Below, in pieces: positions 56,110 to 64,000 of a stretch of DNA of 64,000 nt. Origin of the DNA: Chryseobacterium oranimense (GTDB taxonomy: Bacteria; Bacteroidota; Bacteroidia; Flavobacteriales; Weeksellaceae). The stretch spans positions 124,001-188,000 of the forward strand of contig NZ_FQWT01000009.1 of the NCBI RefSeq assembly GCF_900129755.1, in the 5' to 3' direction. The first letter of the stretch is position 1, and the number at the start of each line of letters is the position of its first letter. The notes under the pieces were generated by a model. That model was not told where the DNA came from, did not search any database, and worked only from the letters and a program-made list of their open reading frames with translations. The position numbers and the translations under genes are program-made.

Positions 56110-56922
56110 TTAGTATCCTCTGTTATTTTTAAATTCTTTCTCACATTTTAAAGAACAAAATTCCTTCTCTCTGTTTACAATACATTGGTATTTCCGATTA
56201 TGATTGTCAGCTAATTCGTAACTTTCAATGCAAGATTTTGGACTAACGGTAAATGCACCATATACAGCGGCAAGTATTTCTAATGGATCGTCGGATTTTG
56301 GTTTTACAACTAACCTTAATAAATCTTTTGATGTATTAATTGTACCATCGATACTAATTTCTTTTCCGCACCATTTACATTCTTTAATTCCCATACTGCA
56401 TGTTTCGCCATTTCGCATGAATGGATCAGGATTGGGATCACTCATTATTTTCTTTATTTTGATTAGATCTTCGGAGGATAAGCCGTCATATTTTTCGGTC
56501 AGTTTTGCATTGTTAACAAGATTTTCTGCTTCCGGTGTGATCTCAATATCATTCCATGAAAATGTTTCATTATCAATATTGATTCCTTCCAAAGTTTCAT
56601 TATTTTCACTGTCATTATTTACAGAATATGTTTGGTTATGATGTTCGGTTACAATTTTATTAGTAAACCGGAAATCCAATTTTTCCTTCCTGTCAAAATA
56701 ATCATACATAATCAAGACTGCGAATGAAAAAATGAAATAAGCAAACCAGTTTGAAAACACCGTAACTTTGGGTGATTCGTCTTCATCATCTTCTATTGCA
56801 AAAGAGTAAAGTATTACTGATAAAATTTTTAATATTGTAATAAGACCGAAAAACGGTAACAGAAAAGTTGTAGAAATGAGTGACTCAAACTCAAGATTTT
56901 CAAGGTATTCAATGAATTTCAT
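56110..56922 (-). CDS. Membrane protein with C-terminal Cys zinc-binding domain
   Basis: A 270-residue protein with two N-terminal membrane helices (about 18-42 and 55-75), a polar linker, and a C-terminal domain with CKWCGKEI (about residues 185-192) and FCSLKCEKEFK (about 256-266). Two CxxC-type pairs suggest a zinc ribbon or treble clef similar to those of small metal-binding proteins. No family recognised. It lies ten bases after the lipoprotein gene. Confidence 0.55.
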   Translation of the reverse strand: MKFIEYLENLEFESLISTTFLLPFFGLITILKILSVILYSFAIEDDEDESPKVTVFSNWFAYFIFSFAVLIMYDYFDRKEKLDFRFTNKIVTEHHNQTYSVNNDSENNETLEGINIDNETFSWNDIEITPEAENLVNNAKLTEKYDGLSSEDLIKIKKIMSDPNPDPFMRNGETCSMGIKECKWCGKEISIDGTINTSKDLLRLVVKPKSDDPLEILAAVYGAFTVSPKSCIESYELADNHNRKYQCIVNREKEFCSLKCEKEFKNNRGY

Positions 56923-56932
56923 GGTGTCTTCT

Positions 56933-57394
56933 CTATTTTTTATAATAGTCTAACTTTTTATCTTTCGTTCCGTCACCATTTTGGTCATAATAGTCGTAAT
57001 CTTGAAGAATAAGTTCATTTGTGTCGCTATGCTTTATGTAGTATTTCTCACCATCAATATCTAATATGTTGGTGGAAGAACTATAAGAATATGGATATGT
57101 CTCAATGCTTCCAATTTGCTGACATTGATTAGTTGAATAGTTTAAGACGTAGTTAGTTAAAAGATATTTACTGTTGGTAGTAAATTCATGTATTGCCTCT
57201 ATTTCACATTTTGCATGATTGTATGAATTTAAAGGTATATCAGTTTTTCCATTTAGGATTACAGTTTTATAACGGTGCCATTTACCGATGAATTGCTGTG
57301 ATTGATTTTTGTTTTCATCTGTTGTTTCAGAGTCACCATTTGAACATGATGTTAATGATAGGATAGTTAAGATTGATAGAGAAACTTTTTTCAT
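56933..57394 (-). CDS. Lipocalin-like lipoprotein
   Basis: A 153-residue lipoprotein: MKKVSLSILTILSLTSCSN gives lipobox LTSC. The mature part begins QQFIGKWHRYKTVILNG, the G-x-W start of lipocalin-like domains common in Bacteroidota, and continues as beta strands rich in Tyr and Asn, ending DQNGDGTKDKKLDYYKK, a possible calcium-binding loop. Head of a three-gene minus-strand group. Confidence 0.6.
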   Translation of the reverse strand: MKKVSLSILTILSLTSCSNGDSETTDENKNQSQQFIGKWHRYKTVILNGKTDIPLNSYNHAKCEIEAIHEFTTNSKYLLTNYVLNYSTNQCQQIGSIETYPYSYSSSTNILDIDGEKYYIKHSDTNELILQDYDYYDQNGDGTKDKKLDYYKK

Positions 57395-58102
57395 TGTTAA
57401 AAGTTTTTATTTCTTCAGCCCCAAAAAGAATTGTTATTAAATAAAGAAAGCATGAGGACTACTAACAAATTCTATCAAGAAGGTTCTGGTAAACCGTTGG
57501 AGTCGAAAATGTAGCATCCCCATGCCATATAGATATGACATGGAAGTTGCTAACATAATCCCTCCAAATAAAATTTACCAGATTTTCTTGAGGATGTCGT
57601 TAGACAAGCATTCTATGTGTTCGAAATGTCTTTAAAATTGGATTCTTATAATCCTTGTTACAGCAAATATAGGCAGTCTTTTTCTAAGTTGAAAACTAAT
57701 GAACAATATTTTTAAATAACAGTGTCGGAATTTTGAGAAAAAATGGTAAATTTTTTTTTATGAATTAGGGGGGGTGATAGTTGTCCAATATTCAAATGAA
57801 AATTTTTGTAAAAATTTTTTGTACTATATCATCCCCCTTATATTTTAAGGTTATTTTACTCGCCGGCAGGGAGGGGGGATTTCCACCCCGGACTGACTAT
57901 CTCACTGTAGTATCATAGGAAATTGTTTTGCTCTATTAGAAACACACAGTTTATTAAAAGAGCTTAATCACATGCAAAACTTGTATTCAAATATACCGTA
58001 GTAAAAATGCACACACACTGATAGCTAATATCTAGCTTAAAAATTAGGCAAAATGAACGTTTTGCGGTAATTATGCCCTTATAATTATTTGAATACAAAA
58101 TT
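57395..58102. other. 708-bp gene-free region with inverted repeats, upstream of the recombinase
   Basis: No gene supported. Contents: a near-perfect inverted repeat CCATGCCATAT/ATATGACATGG (57520-57543); a run of seven G at 57768-57774; a GC-rich island at 57861-57900 (CGCCGGCAGGGAGGGGGG, then CCACCCCGG) within AT-rich DNA; a 13-bp inverted repeat pair at 57981-57993 and 58086-58098; and GCAAAA/TTTTGC arms at 58048-58065. The region looks like a control or origin segment of a mobile element. Confidence 0.4.
57981..58098. repeat. 13-bp inverted repeats flanking 92 bp before the recombinase gene
   Basis: TTGTATTCAAATA (57981-57993) and its exact complement TATTTGAATACAA (58086-58098). The right arm ends four bases before the recombinase ATG. 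Inside lies a further inverted repeat GCAAAA-TGAACG-TTTTGC (58048-58065). This could be an invertible segment, a res-like site or an autoregulatory operator. Confidence 0.6.
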
Positions 58103-58711
58103 ATGAAAGTAAGATACCATCGTGTAAGTACACACCACCAAACAGCCGGAAGACTTGAAACCGATAAAGAAAAATACGATATAGAATTCTTTGAAAAAAT
58201 ATCGGGTAAGGTGAATTTTAAGGACAGACCCAAGGCGAAGGAACTCATTAAAATTATTGAACAGAAAAAAGTTTCAGAACTTCATGTAATTGAGCTGAGT
58301 CGTCTTGGAAGAAATACCGCTGATGTCCTTACCACACTCGAATGGCTGGAAAAAAAAGAAATCAATGTAGTTATCAAAAATATCGGACTGGAAACCATGC
58401 CACAGGGAGTAAAAAATCCTATTGCAAAACTATTAACAGGAATTCTTGCAAGTATCTACGAATTGGAAAGACAGAATATTATGGAAAGATCGGCACAGGG
58501 AATTACCGCATATCTTGCCCGTGGTGGTACTCTTGGACGTAAAAAAGGATCTACCATTTCCGATGCACATTTTATGGCTAAACTAACAAGTAAAAAATGT
58601 TTGGAGTTATTAAGGAAAGGCAGAACTATTAGAGAGTGTGCGAAAATCTGTGACATCTCAACAAGGACTGTACAGAAGGTGAAAAAAATTGCTGATAAAC
58701 TTGAAAAGTAA
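58103..58711 (+). CDS. Small serine recombinase (resolvase/invertase type)
   Basis: A 202-residue site-specific recombinase. YHRVSTHHQ holds the nucleophile S9; LSRLGRN (about residues 67-73) and the arginines in ELERQNIMERSAQGI belong to the catalytic domain. The E-helix and a C-terminal Hin-type helix-turn-helix (RTIRECAKICDISTRTVQKV) follow. The size fits resolvases and invertases, not the large integrases. It sits beside inverted repeats that may be its target. It begins the mobile-element block. Confidence 0.92.
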   Translation: MKVRYHRVSTHHQTAGRLETDKEKYDIEFFEKISGKVNFKDRPKAKELIKIIEQKKVSELHVIELSRLGRNTADVLTTLEWLEKKEINVVIKNIGLETMPQGVKNPIAKLLTGILASIYELERQNIMERSAQGITAYLARGGTLGRKKGSTISDAHFMAKLTSKKCLELLRKGRTIRECAKICDISTRTVQKVKKIADKLEK

Positions 58712-59098
58712 TTTCAGGTAAATTATTACGTTTTAGGGTTTACGACAAAAAAGTTATGTTAATTTCACGTTTGTAACGGTGGTTTTTTTGGTAAATCTCC
58801 TTTTATTTCTGTCGATAAAATATTTAACATATTGATATTAAGTCATTTAAATATGTTACTGTTCATCGTCTATTAAAAAAGGATTTACGGCAAAAAAGGT
58901 CTTTAAAAGTATCAAAAAATACAGTTTTTTGACCATTTTTTCGTTCAAAACCCCTATTTGTGCAAAATAATTGCCGTAAATTCTACTGTAAGCCGGTCCG
59001 GCATATATCTCTCATCTTCAGTTTGGCAGTAAACTTTATTATCAGCTAAGAAATTTGCCTGAATAAAAAAATCTTTTTTCTTTTGCTAAAATTTTTTA
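58712..59098. repeat. Intergenic region with iteron-like repeats
   Basis: 387 bases without a gene. TTTACGACAAAAAAG (58739-58753) and TTTACGGCAAAAAAG (58884-58898) are direct copies with one difference, and TTGCCGTAAA (58971-58980) is the inverted core of the second. Such spaced copies suggest binding sites of a DNA-binding protein, for example an origin or operator. Confidence 0.45.
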
Positions 59099-60220
59099 AT
59101 GAAAGTACTTGTTTCTTCTACGTTTGATTATTCTGAAAGTGAATTTAATGAGGTTTTGTTTTTATTAAATTCTGTTCCAGGTGCAATAAATTTTGTTAAC
59201 GGTGGATCAGTTAACGAGAATATTTTACAAATTATTTCACCGGATTATATGTCTGACTCACCGCTGACCTTCGAAGGTTTTTGGAGTCTTATTAATAATT
59301 ACAGAATATTAAATAAGATTGACAGTGCTGATTACGTTACGCTCCTGACCCCAAAAAGAAACAGACCGAATTGGTTCAGTGCATTTCAAGGCAAAAATAT
59401 TTTTGTAGACACAAATGACTGGGATTTTTATACTAAGAAAGAATCAAAATATGGGGTTGCCTTTTCTGTTGTTGAAAATCTCCTTCAGACGTTGATGAAT
59501 CTGAATATAAAATCTTTAGGTAGTGAACCAAATATTCATAGGCAAACAACAGGGTGTATCAATGATCTCTGCCAAAAAAAAGAGGATATAATGTTTAAAC
59601 TCCGTGACTGCTATATATGTGAGTCCTGTAAAAATCGTATAAAAAAAGAAAAAATAGCTGTACCGGTCATTCTACATTTAATCCACCTCATGGAGTATTT
59701 CAGAAAACAAATGGTTGATAATTTCAGCTGGCTCACAGAAATGGAAATAGATCATGTAAAAGTTGACAGTAATGGTGTTCTCAAAATTGGAGATGTTACT
59801 GTTGAGATGGGCGAACAGAATAAATCAATTTATTTTCTCTTTCTTATAACTCCCGAAGGAATTCCAACACAAAACTTAGATGTACATAGAGATGTTTTAT
59901 CCAGATTGTATTACAGATTAAAACATCCGGAAAATCAGGTCAAAGTTTCTGAAAGCGTTTTGGAAAAAGAAAGAAATATTAATAGATCAACAGTACAGGA
60001 AAGTAAAATGAAAGAAGTTAAAGGAGCAGTCAAACTGCTTACAGAAAATAAAAGGTTTAGGGAAGAAAAAAGTAAGATAAACAGAAAAATTAAAGAAGCC
60101 TTAGGTTTGAAAATGTCGGAATTATATATGATTCATAATTTAAATGAAAATGATCTCAAAGTTTATAAGGTAAAGATAGAACAAGACAATATATTCATAG
60201 ATGGAAAGTTTATTTTATGA
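59099..60220 (+). CDS. Hypothetical protein with a five-cysteine cluster
   Basis: A 373-residue protein of unknown function. The N-terminal 140 residues form an alpha/beta domain (MKVLVSSTFDYSESEFNEVLFLL; WFSAFQGKNIFVDTNDWDFY). Residues 147-177 hold H147, C153, C158, C171, C174 and C177 in TTGCINDLCQKKEDIMFKLRDCYICESC, probably a zinc site. A domain from about 185 to 285 looks like a winged-helix or beta region (EMEIDHVKVDSNGVLKIGD), and the C-terminus is a basic coiled-coil-like helix (KMKEVKGAVKLLTENKRFREEK). It is in the mobile block and precedes a terminator-like hairpin. Confidence 0.6.
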   Translation: MKVLVSSTFDYSESEFNEVLFLLNSVPGAINFVNGGSVNENILQIISPDYMSDSPLTFEGFWSLINNYRILNKIDSADYVTLLTPKRNRPNWFSAFQGKNIFVDTNDWDFYTKKESKYGVAFSVVENLLQTLMNLNIKSLGSEPNIHRQTTGCINDLCQKKEDIMFKLRDCYICESCKNRIKKEKIAVPVILHLIHLMEYFRKQMVDNFSWLTEMEIDHVKVDSNGVLKIGDVTVEMGEQNKSIYFLFLITPEGIPTQNLDVHRDVLSRLYYRLKHPENQVKVSESVLEKERNINRSTVQESKMKEVKGAVKLLTENKRFREEKSKINRKIKEALGLKMSELYMIHNLNENDLKVYKVKIEQDNIFIDGKFIL

Positions 60221-60251
60221 TTTATTTAATTTGCTGATAATCAACTCGTGC

Positions 60252-60286
60252 AACGTTGCAAAATAACTATTGCAACGTTTTTTGTT
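60252..60286 (+). terminator. Terminator after the Cys-cluster gene
   Basis: AACGTTGCAA / TTGCAACGTT, a perfect 10-bp stem with an 8-base loop followed by TTTTTG. The stem also contains the palindrome TGCAACGTTGCA, so a protein-binding role is possible. Confidence 0.6.
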
Positions 60287-60355
60287 TTCCGAAAAAATAA
60301 CGGTATCCACAACTTTGCAATGTCAATAATGACAAACAATTAAAAATTTTTAGAA

Positions 60356-62077
60356 ATGAAAAATTTAAAAGATTCAGCAAAAGTTGTGTTAACACAAACA
60401 AGAAAAATTGAGATCATCCCAACGCATTTACTTGAAATTCCGGAGGAATATCTTCAACTGTTTGGTGAAATTTTCGAATCAGAATTTATTAATCAGTTGG
60501 GTGAACAGATTCAAAAAAATGGTTTTTATACACCAATTACCACTTTTAAATGTGATGATAAGTACGTCATTTTGGATGGTGTTTCAAGGCTGAGAGCTCT
60601 TCAAGGTTTAGGAGTAAACGAAATAAACTGTTTCGTGACAGAATTAGATCCTCAATCCTCAGATGAGGTAAAAGATCTGATTATTGAATTTAAAATGAAT
60701 GCAGATTTCAGTTTGAATCAGATTCAGAATATGATCTTTCATTTTTTACGTATGGGTAGTCAATATAGTGAACTTGACAACAGTACAATGAACCAAAAAG
60801 TACAAAAACTGGCGGAGATTCTCGGTCCTGGTTGGGGCAGAAGTAATATCTTTCATTTTCTTAATGTTTATAAGTGGGAAAAACTAAATCCAACGTCTCA
60901 TCTTAACCTTATTAAAAAAATCTTTGACGGCGAATTAACGGTTGGAAAAGCTAAAGATGCAATTGAATTTTTTAATGATGAGTTTTTACCTTACACTTTA
61001 GAAAACGAACTCGAAAGTGGTATTGTAGAAGAATTCATTAAAGGGAACATCAGATTTAAAAAAGATGTAAAAAAATTAATTGAGGCATATTTCCATAAAA
61101 CGACAGAAAGATTTACTCCAATTAACACTCCTGATGAAATCTCTTCCGACAATTATCAGATTATTCACTGTGACAGCCGGAAAGTTGAATTTAAAGATGG
61201 TACAAAAATTCAGGGTATATTTACTTCTCCACCATACTACCAACAGATCCGATACTCAAAACCAAATGATCCTGAATACAACAATGAATTGGGCTGGGAA
61301 AAGACTCCGGAAGAATACGTTAAGAATGTGATTTCGGTGATCAAAAGAGGGGCAGATGTAATGGATGAAAAAGGTGTGATAATGATCAACATTAATGAAA
61401 CTTTCCAAAAAGGTGTTTGTGTTGGGATAATACCTTTGTTGATAACTGAAATGAAAAAAGACTTTCATTATATTCAGACATGTATGTGGGTAAAACCTGA
61501 TGCAAAACCACAGCAGAATAAAGTGAAGAGGCTGATGAATTCATTCGAATACATTCTCATTTTCAGTAAGAGTAAAAAGTATAACTATAATCAGTTTAAA
61601 CTTTACAATTCTGATAAAGCTGCTAGTGTTTCCAAGGGATGTTCGGAACAGTCAGGAAATGGGAAGAAAGTTTCAGGACTTCATATTTCAAATACTTTTG
61701 ACCAGTGTAGGGATTTTATGTTTGAAGAGGATTTTACTGATTATCTTGTGTTAAACCATGGTTCAGGAAGATCACAGGATGAAAATCTTTCACAGGACTT
61801 TTTCGGTTCATTTCCTACTCTTTTACCTATTCCATTCGTCATGTCATTCGTACCCGAGAACGGCACAGTCTATGACCCATTCGGGGGAACTGGCACAACA
61901 GGCAGGACATTACTGTCTCTAAACAGGAAAGTAATTATTACAGAACTTTTGGGAAAGAATATCCCCAATATTAAAATGATGCTTGAAAAAGGTGAGTCTG
62001 ATTTTGATCTCAGTACTTACACTCAGATGAAGGATGATTACAATTATCAGGAAGGTACAGTAGATTTGGCAGCGTAG
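60356..62077 (+). CDS. ParB-like domain fused to DNA methyltransferase
   Basis: A 573-residue fusion. About residues 15-110 are a ParB/Sulfiredoxin-type domain with ILDGVSRLRALQGLG (about 72-86); the next 130 residues are helical as in ParB central regions. From about 255 a class beta amino-methyltransferase follows: motif IV TSPPYY (T290-Y295) comes before the SAM-binding motif I DPFGGTGTT (507-515). The TSPPY form points to adenine-N6 or cytosine-N4 methylation. Such fusions are typical of phages and integrative elements, where they may protect the element's DNA. No cognate restriction gene is adjacent. Confidence 0.85.
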   Translation: MKNLKDSAKVVLTQTRKIEIIPTHLLEIPEEYLQLFGEIFESEFINQLGEQIQKNGFYTPITTFKCDDKYVILDGVSRLRALQGLGVNEINCFVTELDPQSSDEVKDLIIEFKMNADFSLNQIQNMIFHFLRMGSQYSELDNSTMNQKVQKLAEILGPGWGRSNIFHFLNVYKWEKLNPTSHLNLIKKIFDGELTVGKAKDAIEFFNDEFLPYTLENELESGIVEEFIKGNIRFKKDVKKLIEAYFHKTTERFTPINTPDEISSDNYQIIHCDSRKVEFKDGTKIQGIFTSPPYYQQIRYSKPNDPEYNNELGWEKTPEEYVKNVISVIKRGADVMDEKGVIMININETFQKGVCVGIIPLLITEMKKDFHYIQTCMWVKPDAKPQQNKVKRLMNSFEYILIFSKSKKYNYNQFKLYNSDKAASVSKGCSEQSGNGKKVSGLHISNTFDQCRDFMFEEDFTDYLVLNHGSGRSQDENLSQDFFGSFPTLLPIPFVMSFVPENGTVYDPFGGTGTTGRTLLSLNRKVIITELLGKNIPNIKMMLEKGESDFDLSTYTQMKDDYNYQEGTVDLAA

Positions 62078-62257
62078 CCTATCGGTATTCACAAAGTCAC
62101 CGTTCCGGTGCAGTAACCAGAGAAGTTTCGATGTAAAAAATTATGTTGCCAAAAATAGTAACAAGAACTTCTGTTGCTAAAATTTGGAATGGTGATGCTG
62201 TGGATAATCTGAAAAAAATTACCCTTTACTATTAACATTATTAATAATACTTTTATT

Positions 62258-63973
62258 ATGAAAAAAATTAGAATTCCTTCCTCGGTTCCTGTTAATGAAA
62301 TATTTGAGGATTTTGAAAATAAATACGCAAAATATTTTGGTGAAGATATTTCAGCAACAGAACTGGCGAATATTAAAGATGCTGTACTCCTTCTGTTACA
62401 TTTTTTACTTCCTTTAAGAATTGAAAAGGATGAAAAGACCGGATATTTTAAAATATTAAACAGTAGAATATTCAATGATCTCACCGGTAAGAAATTCAAA
62501 GTGGCAAAAGATATTCTTATGGATGAAACATTTCCGGTAATTGAATGTGATCATAAATATTATGAGGGAAAATCTTACGGTTACAAACTGATTGATGAAT
62601 ATTTTATGAAAGGCGGGTCCATCTTGTATGATTCATATGGTAAACTTATTACTAAATATTATAGAAATGTAGGTCAAAACCGAAACAAAATCTTTCCAAA
62701 ATTAGATTTTTTACAAAGTAAACTCACTAAGAGGATCACCATCAACGGTAGTGCCTTAGATTTTCTTGATCACTTTTTCAAAAAATTTGATGATAGAATA
62801 CGCCTCCTCAATAATGAAGAATTTGATATTTATCAGATAGAAAATAAACGTAAGATCATTGAGGTAGTATGGCGGAATGATTTAGGACTGATTTCTGACG
62901 GTATTTTTGGCGCAACTGAATCTGAATCCTGTCAAAGATTTTCTTCGGTTTTTACACGTTTAAAAAGAGAATTAAGACATTTTATTGAGATAGATGGTGA
63001 GGAGACTATTGAAATTGATTTAAAAAGTTCACAACCGTACTTTCTTAACAGGATACTTAATTCAGATTTTTATGATTCTACAGATAGTATCTCTTTAAAA
63101 TCAATATTTCCTGAACTGTATAATGAATTGTTTAATACAAAGAAGATGGTGAAAATTGATAACAGTAACTTTAATTTTATTTTAGGTCATCCTTATCTAT
63201 TAACTCTAAATAAATTTAATCTTTTAAGTAATACAGATGAATTACTATATAATAATATTATGAATGATAATAGGGTACAAGAAGTCTTTAATTATGAGAT
63301 AAATGATAATTTTACAAACAGTATATATTATCCATTTAAATCTACAGATAACAATATTAAATATTATATATATTCTGATATAAGATTATTATATAATGCT
63401 GGTTCCCCACCCCTTTCATATATGTGTGGAAAAATTGAAGACATGACCGATATTAGGGAGTTTAAGAGCATGAATTTTCATATAGATTTTTACCAGCATC
63501 TTACGAACTATTTGGATTTGAGTATGACCCGGGAACAGATCAAAGAACGTTTTCAGTTATTTCTCAATAATTCAGGTGATCGGAATAAAGACTTTATCTC
63601 AAAATGTATGAGAAGATATTTTCCAAATGTCAACAGAATTGTTGAATTTTTTTTAAGGGTAAAATTTGAAGATCCGCAACTCCGGCTGAAATATAAGAAT
63701 CCATTTTCTCTTTTACTTCAAAGAATTGAATCATACCATTTATTACAGGTTGGTGTTAAGAATTTCTGTGATCACTTTCCCAAAGAACCGGTGGTCACAA
63801 TACATGATTCAGTGATTGTAAAAAAAAGTCATCAGAAGTATATGATAAAGTATCTTAAAGATGCAACTGAAAAGATTACTGGAATTCCGGTCAGATTTGA
63901 TGTTAAAAACTCAGATCCTTTTGAAAGTGTTGATGACCTTATCAATCAATACTTAAACGATTGCCGAATTTAG
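62258..63973 (+). CDS. Putative divergent family A-like polymerase of a mobile element
   Basis: A 571-residue protein not immediately recognisable, but three blocks fit family A polymerase palm/fingers motifs in the right order. Motif A: IEIDLKSSQPYFLNRIL with D254. Motif B: MTREQIKERFQLFLN with R425 and K429, followed by MRRYFPNVNRIVEFF, like the YF..YP.V helix of Pol I. Motif C: VVTIHDSVIV with H516-D517. A long insertion (about 270-410) separates A and B. The first 240 residues are helical and show no 3'-5' exonuclease motifs. Role in replicating the element is inferred; alternatives are a primase-polymerase or a single-subunit RNA polymerase relative, since HDS also fits the latter. It is the last gene in the window. 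Confidence 0.6.
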   Translation: MKKIRIPSSVPVNEIFEDFENKYAKYFGEDISATELANIKDAVLLLLHFLLPLRIEKDEKTGYFKILNSRIFNDLTGKKFKVAKDILMDETFPVIECDHKYYEGKSYGYKLIDEYFMKGGSILYDSYGKLITKYYRNVGQNRNKIFPKLDFLQSKLTKRITINGSALDFLDHFFKKFDDRIRLLNNEEFDIYQIENKRKIIEVVWRNDLGLISDGIFGATESESCQRFSSVFTRLKRELRHFIEIDGEETIEIDLKSSQPYFLNRILNSDFYDSTDSISLKSIFPELYNELFNTKKMVKIDNSNFNFILGHPYLLTLNKFNLLSNTDELLYNNIMNDNRVQEVFNYEINDNFTNSIYYPFKSTDNNIKYYIYSDIRLLYNAGSPPLSYMCGKIEDMTDIREFKSMNFHIDFYQHLTNYLDLSMTREQIKERFQLFLNNSGDRNKDFISKCMRRYFPNVNRIVEFFLRVKFEDPQLRLKYKNPFSLLLQRIESYHLLQVGVKNFCDHFPKEPVVTIHDSVIVKKSHQKYMIKYLKDATEKITGIPVRFDVKNSDPFESVDDLINQYLNDCRI

Positions 63974-64000
63974 TTACATCTAAACTGCAACCAATACAAT

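Noticed and set aside
57520..57543. CCATGCCATAT inverted repeat as an insertion-sequence end
   Set aside because: No transposase gene, matching distal end or target-site duplication is seen.

Overview
The window reads as chromosome of a Flavobacteriia member, most likely Chryseobacterium or a close Weeksellaceae relative. The evidence is AT-rich DNA, TAnnTTTG-type -7 promoter elements in place of E. coli -10 boxes, no obvious Shine-Dalgarno sequences, Bacteroidota-only families (DUF2480, DUF6048/DUF6452, IPExxxVDY, GEVED, type IX secretion C-termini) and the flavobacterial order fabF-rnc-IPExxxVDY-pyk. The assignment comes from recognising protein families by eye; no search was run.

Bases 1-26400 are mostly core genome. 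They hold a truncated aspS, an ankyrin protein, a MATE exporter, the tiny ribosomal protein gene bTHX, a DUF937 protein, a DUF2723-like membrane protein with DUF2480, lpxB, a GH99-type glycosidase, comEC, the sdhCAB operon, a DUF4369/thioredoxin-fold lipoprotein, rlmD, a DUF6452/DUF6048 pair, and two large type IX-secreted proteins (a reprolysin-like metalloprotease and a 1462-residue FnIII/GEVED protein).

Bases 26650-34010 form a self-contained class I lanthipeptide-type cluster. A membrane-anchored TPR/AraC regulator is divergent from a 55-residue precursor peptide gene (28586-28753). A secreted S9A prolyl oligopeptidase and a LanB dehydratase split into two tightly coupled genes follow. 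No LanC cyclase or LanT exporter lies between the regulator and the terminator before coaE, and the predicted core has one cysteine. A perfect 34-bp palindrome sits in the divergent intergenic region.

Bases 34050-49090 are core again: coaE, an MBL-fold hydrolase, a PaiB-like protein, ruvB, histidine catabolism (hutI, a DUF695 protein, hutG), an aldehyde dehydrogenase, then the minus-strand block acpP-fabF-rnc-IPExxxVDY-pyk, whose end runs into a 7 x 7-bp tandem repeat, and a second aldehyde dehydrogenase with an AraC regulator.

From about 49.1 kb to the end the DNA is accessory: more AT-rich, with long gene-poor stretches and mostly unfamiliar genes. Two adjacent large proteins both combine an N-terminal GHKL (MORC/sacsin-like) ATPase with a C-terminal D...ExK nuclease-like motif; they look like a two-gene anti-phage module. 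After three small membrane or lipoprotein genes comes a mobile-element block: a small serine recombinase behind an inverted-repeat-flanked 92-bp segment, a Cys-cluster protein, a ParB-like/DNA methyltransferase fusion, and a protein carrying what look like motifs A, B and C of a very divergent family A polymerase.
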